Assembly (NCBI GenBank): GCA_910587575.1
Contig: CAJULU010000087.1
Span: 1-8,305, forward strand
Origin: an uncultured Dorea sp.
GTDB lineage: Bacteria > Bacillota > Clostridia > Lachnospirales > Lachnospiraceae
Direction: 5' to 3'
Length of the DNA stretch: 8,305 bases
Part shown: positions 1 through 6,384 of the stretch, piece by piece
How positions within the stretch are numbered: the first letter of the stretch is position 1
Layout: every line of letters starts with the position of its first letter
Notes under the pieces: generated by a model
Database searches by the model: none
What the model saw: the letters and a program-made list of their open reading frames with translations, nothing else
What the model was told of the DNA's origin: nothing
Position numbers and translations under genes: made by a program

Positions 1-125
1 TTTTTCTTCAGTGCTTTCGAGTTTTTCTTCAGTGCTTTCGAGTTTTTCTTCAGTGCTTTCGAGTTTTTCTTCAGTGTTTTTGAGTTTTTCCTTAGTGTTT
101 TTAAGTTTTTCTTTAGTGTTTTCCA
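1..125. repeat. 21-bp in-frame tandem repeat array (heptad-coding)
   Basis: Six units of 21 bp fill 1-125, the first lacking one base at the window edge. Units ending at 20, 41 and 62 are identical; the next three (63-83, 84-104, 105-125) carry a few substitutions each, and similarity fades after 126. On the minus strand each unit encodes seven residues: EKLESTE in the perfect copies, with KN and K variants in the diverged ones. Because 21 is a multiple of three, gain or loss of units changes coiled-coil length without breaking the frame. Identity is highest towards the window edge, so the array probably continues to the left. Confidence 0.93.
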
Positions 126-258
126 GTTCTTCTCTGGCTGCTTCAGCATTTTCAGCCACTTCTTTGGCTGCGTCTATCAATGCCGCCACTTCTTTCTGAA
201 CAGATTTTATGGCATCGTCCCGCAATCCGGCAAGTACGACCTGCTCCAGGCTGCTCAT
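1..258 (-). CDS. Candidate internally initiated Rpn C-terminal protein (RpnS-like), 3' end outside window
   Basis: Within the Rpn gene and in the same frame, codon 267 is ATG at 258, starting MSSLEQVVLAGLRDDAIK. Eight bases upstream lies GGAGGGAGG (minus strand, 275-267), a stronger ribosome binding site than that of many real genes here. The product would lack the nuclease core and consist of a short helical segment followed by the heptad coiled coil, at least 86 residues before the window edge. In studied Rpn systems the small C-terminal domain is translated separately from within the gene and blocks the toxic full-length protein, and it varies in repeat number. The site and frame are seen directly; separate translation is inference. 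The purine-rich codons Trp-Arg-Glu-Val could also produce such a site by chance. Confidence 0.42.
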   Translation of the reverse strand, partial: MSSLEQVVLAGLRDDAIKSVQKEVAALIDAAKEVAENAEAAREELENTKEKLKNTKEKLKNTEEKLESTEEKLESTEEKLESTEEK

Positions 259-1056
259 CTGCTTAACCTCCCTCCACAACTCTGCATTCTGAGAATAATC
301 AATATACTCTGTAACCGTTGGCATAAAATCCTCTTTATGCGGGTACATAATTGCATTCAGAAAACGAAAAAGATCATATCCGTCGTCTTCCTTACCCCCA
401 TTATACACCTCATTGCCTAATTTGATAACTACCAAAGTCATCAGATCGTAATTTTCTCTGGCAACTGTTCCGGAGGCAGTATTCTTCGTATTGGTCATTT
501 CGTAGACGGAGAGGCTGTAGCAGTCTTTCTGCGGGATATCGTCCCGGCAGATAAAGATACTATAGCATTTGGAAAGCAGATTATAATCTGTGCCCTCTAA
601 TGCCAGTGACAACTGGGAGGACAGACGGCGTGCAAGATAATAGAGGCCGCGCTTTTCAATCGGGTAACCCGGTCTGTAAGTCTTCTGCGGTTCCAGATCA
701 ATATGTAAGTTAATCTGTATATCTTCTGTGGAAAGCTGCGGATTTCTGGCCTGGAATGCCAGATCAAAATGAGTTGTCTTTTCGTTCAGATGTATGAATT
801 CGGTATTATCACCCCGGACCTCTGTGTTGGTTCTGCCCGGCGATACCTCCATTGTGTTGATGATGGAATCTGGTACAATGAACTTCTGTACTTCCTTCAG
901 ACTGTATCCTTTGTATTCTGTGACTGTCCCTTTCAAAATTACTGCCAATACCTCTCTGTGGCGTAAGAGAGTCTTACTTGGGATATCTTTTCCGTCCGTA
1001 TCTGCCGTAATCTGCATAGCGCTGAGTGCAGCGATGCTTCCCTGGAGTTTATCCAT
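1..1056 (-). CDS. Rpn / PD-(D/E)XK nuclease family protein (putative transposase family), 3' end outside window
   Basis: The reading frame opens with ATG at 1056, preceded by GGAGGAG at good spacing, and runs 352 codons without a stop to the left edge, so the C-terminus is missing. Residues 1-250 read like the Rpn (recombination-promoting nuclease, formerly transposase_31) core: THFDLAF with Asp98, then IDLEPQ with Glu122 and Gln124, followed by the family block around YPIEKRGLYYLARRLSSQ (131-148). These are the expected metal-binding D...ExQ residues of the PD-(D/E)XK fold. From about residue 285 the protein becomes charged and helical and turns into heptads of the type EKLESTE with leucine every seven residues, a clear coiled coil. 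Family members are DNA endonucleases; some have been shown to act as toxins in phage defence. Met267 may be a second start (see the nested entry). A specific role in this organism is inference. Confidence 0.88.
   Translation of the reverse strand, partial: MDKLQGSIAALSAMQITADTDGKDIPSKTLLRHREVLAVILKGTVTEYKGYSLKEVQKFIVPDSIINTMEVSPGRTNTEVRGDNTEFIHLNEKTTHFDLAFQARNPQLSTEDIQINLHIDLEPQKTYRPGYPIEKRGLYYLARRLSSQLSLALEGTDYNLLSKCYSIFICRDDIPQKDCYSLSVYEMTNTKNTASGTVARENYDLMTLVVIKLGNEVYNGGKEDDGYDLFRFLNAIMYPHKEDFMPTVTEYIDYSQNAELWREVKQMSSLEQVVLAGLRDDAIKSVQKEVAALIDAAKEVAENAEAAREELENTKEKLKNTKEKLKNTEEKLESTEEKLESTEEKLESTEEK
267..275 (-). promoter_or_regulatory. Strong internal Shine-Dalgarno inside the Rpn gene
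   Basis: The minus strand reads GGAGGGAGG with 8 bases to an in-frame ATG at 258. It is complementary to the anti-Shine-Dalgarno over a long stretch and lies just before the coiled-coil part of the Rpn gene, the place where an internal start would release the C-terminal domain alone. Confidence 0.5.
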
Positions 1057-1133
1057 GTAATCTCCTCCAATTCTGCTGATACCATATAAAAATGCTGCTG
1101 TGTATTACGGGAAATCAGATGGCAGTCTGCCTG

Positions 1134-1167
1134 TCATTATAATGAAACAAAAATAGACATTTGTCAA
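1134..1167 (-). promoter_or_regulatory. Candidate promoter of the Rpn gene, perfect boxes with long spacer
   Basis: On the minus strand TTGACA (1167-1162) and TATAAT (1141-1136) are both consensus, but the spacer is 20 bases instead of about 17. The -10 box lies inside a perfect 12-bp palindrome (1134-1145), so it reads TATAAT on both strands. A start near 1130 would give a leader of roughly 75 bases before the ATG at 1056. The unusual spacing suggests weak or activator-dependent use, or that only one of the two boxes is functional. Confidence 0.5.
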
Positions 1168-1168
1168 C

Positions 1169-1204
1169 AGAAATGATTCGACCTATTTCGACAGAATCAT
1201 TTCT
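1169..1204. repeat. Perfect 11-bp inverted repeat, 14-bp spacer, next to the Rpn promoter
   Basis: AGAAATGATTC (1169-1179) and GAATCATTTCT (1194-1204) are perfect reverse complements separated by 14 bases. The repeat lies immediately upstream of the TTGACA box of the candidate Rpn promoter. There is no T-run after it on either strand, so it does not look like an intrinsic terminator. An operator, or a hairpin at the 3' end of the glucosidase transcript, is possible. Confidence 0.7.
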
Positions 1205-1217
1205 GGCAGTCTGTTCT

Positions 1218-1366
1218 TGGGTATACCCAGAGGCACACCGTGCAGTATGTTCCTTACGGAGCGGACGGACTCCGTCCAGTAAGTAAGGTGTGCCCTCGGG
1301 TATACGATATTGGACGAAGTCCACCCGCCCGAAGGGCATGTGTTAAGGTGTGCCCTTGGGTATAAA
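1218..1366. repeat. Palindromic intergenic repeat element, copy 1 (composite)
   Basis: A 149-bp element starts two bases from the glucosidase stop codon. It contains a perfect 12-bp palindrome (1218-1229), an imperfect long inverted repeat pairing 1221-1239 with 1287-1305 (16 of 19 positions), and an inner cruciform in which 1263-1269 pairs with 1271-1277 around one base and CTTAC (1253-1257) pairs with GTAAG (1279-1283). A 21-bp segment at 1284-1304 recurs at 1344-1364 with one difference, 60 bp away. A small GCCC/GGGC hairpin lies at about 1327-1337. Related sequence occurs in this window at about 3791-3890 and 6385-6422. It has no coding appearance and resembles REP/MITE-type dispersed palindromes. 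Confidence 0.75.
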
Positions 1367-3631
1367 TTACTGGTTATTCATCTTATCAATCATCTTTACA
1401 AGCTCTTCCTTACTGCAAAATCCATAGGAAACGACATTGCGAAGAGGCATACAGGCAACCATGGCGGTGTTCATTGCCTCGCTGATTGCAACATCTCCGT
1501 CTTTGTGTTCACCAGAGGAAGACATTCCGAACACCTCGCCCAGCTTCTTTTTAAACGCTTCCACATATCCGGCAGTACGCTGGTCAGCCAGTAACTCTCC
1601 AAGGGTCGTATTCATATGCACTCTGAGCGGAAGTATTTTCTGTGCCGTCATATGAACCTTGCCGGTCAGTCTCAGATCACGGGAAGAGGCCCCGATCAGG
1701 ATTTCATAGTCTCCGGAAGCAGCATACCAGTCCCGGATGTTCTCGTTATACCATGCAAAACTTCTGTAATCCAGAGTAAAATGTACGGTCTTTGTCTCTC
1801 CCGGCAGCAGGGAAACCTTTTCATATCCCTTTAATTCCCGGACAGGACGGCGTGCGGCGCCGGTCAGATCGCTGACATACAACTGCACAATCTCTTTCCC
1901 TTCTACATTTCCGGTGTTTGTCACATCCACGGAAACGGTCACAGTATCATGGTCTGTAATCTCCGACTTATCAATCTGCAGATGATCATAGGCAAAGCTT
2001 GTGTAAGAAAGCCCGTAGCCAAAGGGAAACGCCACTGGCATCTCTTTTGTATCATAGTACCGGTATCCCACGAAGACACCTTCCTGGTATGCCACGTTTT
2101 CACCTTCCCCAAAGGAAAGATAAGACGGATTATCAGACAGTTTGAAAGGAATCGTCTCTGCCAGTTTCCCGCAGGGGCAGGCGTTCCCATACAGGATGTC
2201 AGCAACAGCTTCCCCCACGGCCTGTCCGCCAAGGTAGGCTTCCAGAACACCCTTTACCCTGGAAAGCCACGGCATTTCAACCGGAGAACCATTGTGCAGG
2301 ACAATAATGACCTGGGACTGTACGGCAAGAATCTGATCAATCAGACGGTTCTGGCATTCGGGCAGCCGCATATGGGAACGGTCATACCCCTCTGACTCAA
2401 AGCTGTCGGGAAGCCCGGCAAAGATGACCACTTTATCCGCTTCTCTGGCGGCCTCTACCGCTTCTCTGGCCAGGGACTCATCGTAAATGTCAGCGTCAGC
2501 CGGAAATCCTTTGGCATAACGGACATTTGCAGCCGGAGAAATGTTGTCTAAAGCGTTACTGACACGGAAGCTGTTGATGTGGGAACTTCCGCCGCCCTGG
2601 AAACGTGGTTTTTTTGCGAATTCCCCGATAAATGCGATCTTTTCTGTCTCCTTTAAGGGAAGCACGGATTCATTTTTCAGAAGAACCATGGATTCCTCTG
2701 CAATTTTCTTTGCAAGCTCATGGTCGGCTTCCAGCGTAAATTCCTGTTCCTCCCGATGATCCGTATATTCAAATACGATGTTCAGAATCCGTTCTACAGC
2801 CTGGTCAAGAATCGATTCCTCCAGAGAACCGTCCTTTACGGCAGCTACGATTTCCTTGTCATATACACCGCCGGAAGAGGGCATTTCCAGTTCCAGTCCG
2901 GCTTTCAGTCCGGGTACACGCTCGTTGACCGCACCCCAGTCGGACATCACGTATCCCTTGAAGCCCCATTCGTTACGCAGGACATCTGTCAGCAGCCAGG
3001 GATTTTCGGAGGCAAAGGTTCCGTTGATCCGGTTGTAGGAGCACATAAATGTGTAGGGCTGGGCTTTCTTTACCGCAGTCTCGAATGCCGGGAAATAGAT
3101 TTCGCGTAAGGTGCGTTCATCTGCGTTGGAGGAAGAACTCATGCGGTTATATTCCTGATTATTTGCGGCAAAGTGCTTGATAGAGGTTCCCACATGGTGT
3201 TCCTGTACGCCGTTTATGAAAGCGGCGGCAGTCTCGCCGGCAAGATAAGGATCCTCGGAATAATATTCAAAATTACGTCCGCATAAGGGAGAACGCTTGA
3301 TGTTGACCGCCGGGCCAAGAACGACAGAGAGGTCGTTGGCCTGGGCTTCCTTTCCGATGGCATCTCCGAATTCATGCATGAGGTCACGGTCAAAAGAGCA
3401 GGCGCTTAATACGGCTGGCGGGAAACACACGGCTTTGATACTGTCGTTGATTCCCAGGTGGTCGCCCTCTTCTTCCTGCTTGCGCAGCCCGTGAGGGCCG
3501 TCGCTTACCATTACACTGGGAATTCCCAGCCGTTCCACGCCTTTGAGATGCCAGAAATCAAGTCCGGAGCACATTCCGGCTTTTTCTTCCAGGGTCATCT
3601 GGCTGATCAGTTCTTTTACATTTCTCTTCAT
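1367..3631 (-). CDS. Glycoside hydrolase family 3 beta-glucosidase
   Basis: 754 residues, starting at ATG 3631 with AAAGGAG nine bases upstream; there is no signal peptide, so the enzyme should be cytoplasmic. The N-terminal TIM-barrel domain (about 1-300) shows SDGPHGLR (43-50), GRNFEYYSEDP (118-128), KHFAANNQE (152-160) and VMSDWGA, whose Asp231 is the GH3 nucleophile. The second alpha/beta domain (about 310-540) has FQGGGSSHI (344-352) and ESEGYDR (412-418), where Glu414 is the likely acid/base. A fibronectin III-like domain follows (about 560-660). The last 95 residues form an extra helical tail seen in Clostridia GH3 proteins. Retaining hydrolysis of beta-glucosides, probably imported di- or oligosaccharides, is expected; exact substrate (glucose, xylose or glucuronosyl) cannot be read from sequence alone. 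The divergent AraC gene at 3906 is the likely regulator. Confidence 0.95.
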   Translation of the reverse strand: MKRNVKELISQMTLEEKAGMCSGLDFWHLKGVERLGIPSVMVSDGPHGLRKQEEEGDHLGINDSIKAVCFPPAVLSACSFDRDLMHEFGDAIGKEAQANDLSVVLGPAVNIKRSPLCGRNFEYYSEDPYLAGETAAAFINGVQEHHVGTSIKHFAANNQEYNRMSSSSNADERTLREIYFPAFETAVKKAQPYTFMCSYNRINGTFASENPWLLTDVLRNEWGFKGYVMSDWGAVNERVPGLKAGLELEMPSSGGVYDKEIVAAVKDGSLEESILDQAVERILNIVFEYTDHREEQEFTLEADHELAKKIAEESMVLLKNESVLPLKETEKIAFIGEFAKKPRFQGGGSSHINSFRVSNALDNISPAANVRYAKGFPADADIYDESLAREAVEAAREADKVVIFAGLPDSFESEGYDRSHMRLPECQNRLIDQILAVQSQVIIVLHNGSPVEMPWLSRVKGVLEAYLGGQAVGEAVADILYGNACPCGKLAETIPFKLSDNPSYLSFGEGENVAYQEGVFVGYRYYDTKEMPVAFPFGYGLSYTSFAYDHLQIDKSEITDHDTVTVSVDVTNTGNVEGKEIVQLYVSDLTGAARRPVRELKGYEKVSLLPGETKTVHFTLDYRSFAWYNENIRDWYAASGDYEILIGASSRDLRLTGKVHMTAQKILPLRVHMNTTLGELLADQRTAGYVEAFKKKLGEVFGMSSSGEHKDGDVAISEAMNTAMVACMPLRNVVSYGFCSKEELVKMIDKMNNQ

Positions 3632-3732
3632 GGTCGCTGTCTCCTTTTCTAAAGATATTGTGTTTTAATGATTCTAATGTACCAGTTATAGAAGGAAAGA
3701 TATAGTAATTTCTTGTGAAAAATGTTAAAATC

Positions 3733-3759
3733 TTGTTATATAGATTTATTTTTTATAAT
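3733..3759 (+). promoter_or_regulatory. Candidate promoter for the AraC-family regulator
   Basis: A consensus TATAAT lies at 3754-3759, with TTGTTA at 3733-3738 as a possible -35 at the short spacing of 15 bases. One of the TCTTGT repeats overlaps this -35, which would allow autoregulation. Transcription from here would give a leader of about 140 bases that contains palindromic element copy 2. The -35 is weak, so the assignment is tentative. Confidence 0.35.
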
Positions 3760-3790
3760 AAACTTCATATGACCATAGGAGTTACCGTAT

Positions 3791-3890
3791 TGCATGCGTG
3801 CGGGTGAACCTCGTTCAGCAAGGGATACCCAGGGGCAAGCCGTAAAGCATACCCTGTCGGGCGGGTGGCCTTCGTCCGGTAAGGTATCGT
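3791..3890. repeat. Palindromic intergenic repeat element, copy 2 (inverted relative to copy 1)
   Basis: The reverse complement of this stretch aligns with copy 1: a TGCCC-tGGGTAT core, then a few variable bases, then a GGACGAAGTCCACCCGC-like block. Inside it a GCGGGTG...TCGT...AAGG segment at 3800-3825 recurs at 3861-3886 with 19 of 26 bases shared, 61 bp apart, almost the same internal period as the 60 bp in copy 1. GATACC (3824-3829) and GGTATC (3883-3888) form the outer inverted arms. It is more diverged than copy 1 and lies in the leader of the AraC-type gene. Confidence 0.62.
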
Positions 3891-3905
3891 GAGAGAGAGG
3901 AAGAG

Positions 3906-4646
3906 ATGAGGAAAAGAGATACAGATTTTCTGGAGGCTTACAGGGGATATAGTTTATTTGAAAGAAGAGAGCTGGCGCAGCCTCATATGTCTTATGCATA
4001 TGAGAAGGAGAAATACCGGGTAATCCGGGAGGGAAGGGTGGATCTTCTGGACTCAGTAACCCGGATGCCGCCGGACGGAACGGAAGGTATTCTGTCAAAG
4101 AATGCTCTGCGTCACCAGAAGAATATGCTGATTGCCGCAATTACCATATTTACCCGGTCGGCCATGGACGGTGGGCTTCCCGAGGAACTGGCATATGCTA
4201 TGAGTGACAGTTATATTCTCAAGGGGGAGGAGTGTACCTCGGTCGAAGAACTGGATCAACTCAGCGACCGGGCTTTCCGGGAGTATACTTATGCGGTTGC
4301 GGTGAGGAAAAACAGATATTACAGCAGCAGGATAGAGACAGCGCTGCATTTTATTACCATTCATCTTCATGAGAAGATCACGCTGGAAACTGTGGCAGAG
4401 GCAGCAGGCCTCAGCCCCTGCCATTTATCCCGGATCTTCAAAAAAGAAGTGGGAATGTCCATCGTTGATTATGTGCAGAAGGAACGGATAGAGGCGGCGA
4501 AGCATATGCTGGTAAATTCGGATGAAACGCTGGCGGCGATCAGCCAGTATCTGCATTTTTCGACGCAGAGTTATTTTGTCAGAATTTTCAGAAAACATAC
4601 AGGGATGACTCCTGGGCAGTTTCGTAGAAGTTACGAAAACAGGTAA
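3906..4646 (+). CDS. AraC-family transcriptional regulator
   Basis: 246 residues starting at ATG 3906, with GAGG five bases upstream. The C-terminal 100 residues are a standard AraC/XylS DNA-binding domain: the first helix-turn-helix is about 160-183 (LETVAEAAGLSPCHLSRIFK), and the second about 207-240, ending in the family signature YFVRIFRKHTGMTPGQFR. The N-terminal part is not a cupin; residues about 60-130, with KNALRHQKNMLIAAITIFTR and the following acidic helices, match the helical sensor region found in many YesN-like AraC regulators of Clostridia. No receiver domain or membrane segment is present. It is transcribed away from the GH3 glucosidase gene, so activation of that gene by a sugar-derived signal is the simplest inference. 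It converges on the ABC permease gene with a 9-bp gap. Confidence 0.92.
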   Translation: MRKRDTDFLEAYRGYSLFERRELAQPHMSYAYEKEKYRVIREGRVDLLDSVTRMPPDGTEGILSKNALRHQKNMLIAAITIFTRSAMDGGLPEELAYAMSDSYILKGEECTSVEELDQLSDRAFREYTYAVAVRKNRYYSSRIETALHFITIHLHEKITLETVAEAAGLSPCHLSRIFKKEVGMSIVDYVQKERIEAAKHMLVNSDETLAAISQYLHFSTQSYFVRIFRKHTGMTPGQFRRSYENR

Positions 4647-4676
4647 AGGAAATCCTTACGAAAGGATATCTTTCCT
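4647..4676. terminator. Possible shared hairpin between the convergent araC-type and permease genes
   Basis: AGGAAA (4647-4652) pairs with TTTCCT (4671-4676), and TCCTT (4653-4657) with AAGGA (4662-4666), around a 4-base ACGA loop with a 3-base bulge. The hairpin starts directly after the AraC stop codon and runs over the stop codon and last codons of the permease. No T-run follows on either strand, so intrinsic termination would be weak; a 3'-end protecting hairpin is an alternative. Confidence 0.35.
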
Positions 4677-5444
4677 GCAATACCGATAGAAGCCCACTCC
4701 AATTCCAATCACCGTAAACGCAATCCCAACCGACAGATATTTCACATCCAGACATTCATCTGCAATAATGTCCGCACTCTCCGTATAGCCAAAGGGAGTC
4801 AGATATTTCAAGAACTTTGCCTGTTCCGTCAGATTCGCAATGATATTCAGAAAGTAAAGAAGGGCGGCCATGCCAAGCCCGATTCCTGCGCCTCCATGGT
4901 TTAAGAAAGCCGAGATCCCGAAACAAACAGAAGCCACTTCGATCTGTAAGATAAAATAAGCAAAGAACAACAAAAAGAGCGGCAGAATGTCCGGCGTCTC
5001 CCCGATTGCGCAGATAGAGACAGCGGTAACGGCGGCTACGGAAAGATTCAGGAGCAAAATCTGTATCAATACGGAAACCAGCTTCTTGCCTACGATTTCC
5101 CGGCGGCTGACCGGATGAGTGAGGAGGAATTCCGCCGTCTGTTCTTTTTCTTCCTTCGCTAGCGCAGAGATGCCCAGAAGGGCCGCAAAAAAAGCGCCTC
5201 CAAGCCCCAGGATATTGCCGCATTCCACACCAAAGAACCCCAGGAACTCACCAAAATTAAGCCTGTCCATGCCAAAAGCGGCGGAAAAGCCGCCCATTTC
5301 GGCGAACATCGAACTGACGTCGCCCATCTGTGTCTCCATTTCCGGATATATAAGGACACAGAGCGCCAGCATAAATGCAATTACCATTGTCCATATGAGT
5401 AAGGTTATCCGTCCCTGTCTTAACTCGTGTCTGATTATAACCAT
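4656..5444 (-). CDS. ABC-2 type transporter permease
   Basis: 262 residues if started at ATG 5444, which has GAGGAG nine bases upstream; the longer open frame reaching 5543 lacks a ribosome binding site and would overlap the ATPase gene, so it is rejected. Six hydrophobic segments are visible at about 13-33, 76-96, 122-147, 153-180, 185-205 and 236-254. The loop after the second, KEEKEQTAEFLLTHPVSRRE (97-116), is the typical cytoplasmic coupling region of ABC-2 permeases, where the ATPase docks. The protein sits in the membrane and should form an exporter with the ATPase encoded just upstream; the ATPase stop codon is separated from this start by only 16 bases, so translation is probably coupled. 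Substrate unknown: drug, antimicrobial peptide or sodium export have all been seen for such pairs. Confidence 0.88.
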   Translation of the reverse strand: MVIIRHELRQGRITLLIWTMVIAFMLALCVLIYPEMETQMGDVSSMFAEMGGFSAAFGMDRLNFGEFLGFFGVECGNILGLGGAFFAALLGISALAKEEKEQTAEFLLTHPVSRREIVGKKLVSVLIQILLLNLSVAAVTAVSICAIGETPDILPLFLLFFAYFILQIEVASVCFGISAFLNHGGAGIGLGMAALLYFLNIIANLTEQAKFLKYLTPFGYTESADIIADECLDVKYLSVGIAFTVIGIGVGFYRYCRKDILS

Positions 5445-5460
5445 AGTATTTTTCTCCTCA

Positions 5461-6324
5461 CTATCCATAATAATGCAGAAAGATCTCTTCCAGATCCGGT
5501 TCGGTAATGGAAACATCCGTAAGGTTAAGCCTTGCCAGAACATTCAGCAAATCCTTCAGATTGCCGCTATAAAGAAAACTTATGGAATCCCCGTCCGTCT
5601 GCACATCCTTCATGCCGGGCAGTTCAAGCGGAAGTTCCGCTCCCCTTAGCCGAACCCGTTTCGTATCGGTATGCCCAAGGTTCTGCGTACTGTCAGAGAC
5701 CAGCAGGCGCCCTTCCCGGATGACAGCCGCATGCCGGCAGTACCGCTGGACTTCCGAAAGGATATGGGAAGATACGAAGATGGTAGCGCCGTCCTTGTTG
5801 CGCTCTTCTAATATCGAATAGAACTCCCGCTGCATCAGAGGATCCAGCCCGCTGGTAGGCTCGTCCAGAATGCAGAGCCCGGGCATATGCTGGAGCGCAC
5901 AGACGATGGATACTTTCTTGCGGTTGCCGAGGGACAGTTCACGGATTTTTTTGTTCACGTCCAGTTCCAGCCGTTCGCAGAGATTTTTTGCTTCTGTGCG
6001 GCAATCCCTGCGGTGCAGGTCGGCGGAGAATGATATCACATCCCGAACCCGCATGTTACGGTAAAAGGAAGCTTCCGAAGGCATATACCCCACATGAGAG
6101 AGGATCTCCTCTTTCTGGCGGCTGATATCCATTCCGAGAATCTGAGCGCTCCCCTCTGATGGCGAGGTCAATCCAAGCAGGGTGCGGATCGTGGTGCTCT
6201 TCCCGGCGCCGTTAGGGCCTATGAAACCAAAGAAGTCTCCCTGTTCCACGGTCAGGTTCATATCCGTGATTCCCCGTGCCCTTCCATAGTATTTTGTCAG
6301 TGAAGTAGTTTTAATCGCCTCCAT
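5461..6324 (-). CDS. ABC transporter ATP-binding protein (ABC-2 exporter type)
   Basis: 287 residues from ATG 6324 (MEAIKTTSLTKYYG), with AAAGGAG 13 bases upstream; the open frame extends 25 codons further, but those residues do not resemble the family and run into a repeat. Walker A is GPNGAGKST (36-44), Walker B CILDEPT (151-157) with Asp154 and catalytic Glu155, D-loop SGLD (158-161) and switch His187. The signature is LSLGNRKK (130-137) instead of LSGGQ, and the Q-loop region reads VGYMPSE (78-84); both changes are common in the BcrA/NatA-like exporter ATPases. The C-terminal 80 residues form the small regulatory domain of this group. It would power the permease encoded next and is probably co-transcribed with the TetR gene. 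Confidence 0.93.
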   Translation of the reverse strand: MEAIKTTSLTKYYGRARGITDMNLTVEQGDFFGFIGPNGAGKSTTIRTLLGLTSPSEGSAQILGMDISRQKEEILSHVGYMPSEASFYRNMRVRDVISFSADLHRRDCRTEAKNLCERLELDVNKKIRELSLGNRKKVSIVCALQHMPGLCILDEPTSGLDPLMQREFYSILEERNKDGATIFVSSHILSEVQRYCRHAAVIREGRLLVSDSTQNLGHTDTKRVRLRGAELPLELPGMKDVQTDGDSISFLYSGNLKDLLNVLARLNLTDVSITEPDLEEIFLHYYG

Positions 6325-6384
6325 ACTTTCCCACAAACTCCTTTCTGAGTTATACATTGCATATATTAAGGAATGCCTTTTAGG

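Larger units (their letters stand above)
1057..1366. other. 310-bp intergenic region between the Rpn gene and the glucosidase gene
   Basis: No gene is supported here. From the Rpn side it holds the Shine-Dalgarno, the leader, the promoter-like boxes at 1136-1167, the inverted repeat at 1169-1204 and then palindromic element copy 1. A 74-codon open frame across the palindromes (1115-1339, minus strand) has no ribosome binding site and simply translates the repeat, so it is not called a gene. Confidence 0.7.
3632..3905. promoter_or_regulatory. Divergent control region between the glucosidase gene and the araC-type gene
   Basis: This 274-bp space must drive both genes. The half next to the glucosidase (3650-3770) is very AT-rich; no convincing -35/-10 pair is visible for that gene, which suits activator dependence. 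TCTTGT occurs twice in direct orientation at 3711-3716 and 3731-3736, exactly 20 bp apart, a spacing suited to AraC-family proteins that contact two half-sites on one DNA face. The other half (about 3791-3890) holds palindromic element copy 2. Confidence 0.5.

Noticed and set aside
1..125. CRISPR array
   Set aside because: Units are contiguous with no unique spacers and are in frame with a coiled-coil protein; they are coding tandem repeats.
11..199. Plus-strand frame rich in Ser, Leu and Phe, looking like a low-complexity peptide
   Set aside because: It is the antisense reading of the 21-bp repeats encoding the Rpn coiled coil.
769..1060. Two overlapping plus-strand frames of 65 and 88 codons
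   Set aside because: They lie antisense to the well-supported Rpn coding sequence and have no family resemblance.
1169..1204. Attachment or insertion sequence end
   Set aside because: No partner copy, target duplication, transposase or integrase is visible in the window.
1115..1339. A 74-codon open frame on the minus strand in the rpn-glucosidase gap
   Set aside because: It is a translation of the palindromic element, lacks a ribosome binding site and shows no domain-like pattern.
1218..1366. Intrinsic terminator for the glucosidase
   Set aside because: Stable stems are present but no T-run follows in the minus direction; kept as a palindromic repeat only.
3736..4140. A 134-codon minus-strand frame over the glucosidase-araC gap
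   Set aside because: It overlaps the AraC coding sequence and the repeat element, and lacks a ribosome binding site or recognisable domain.
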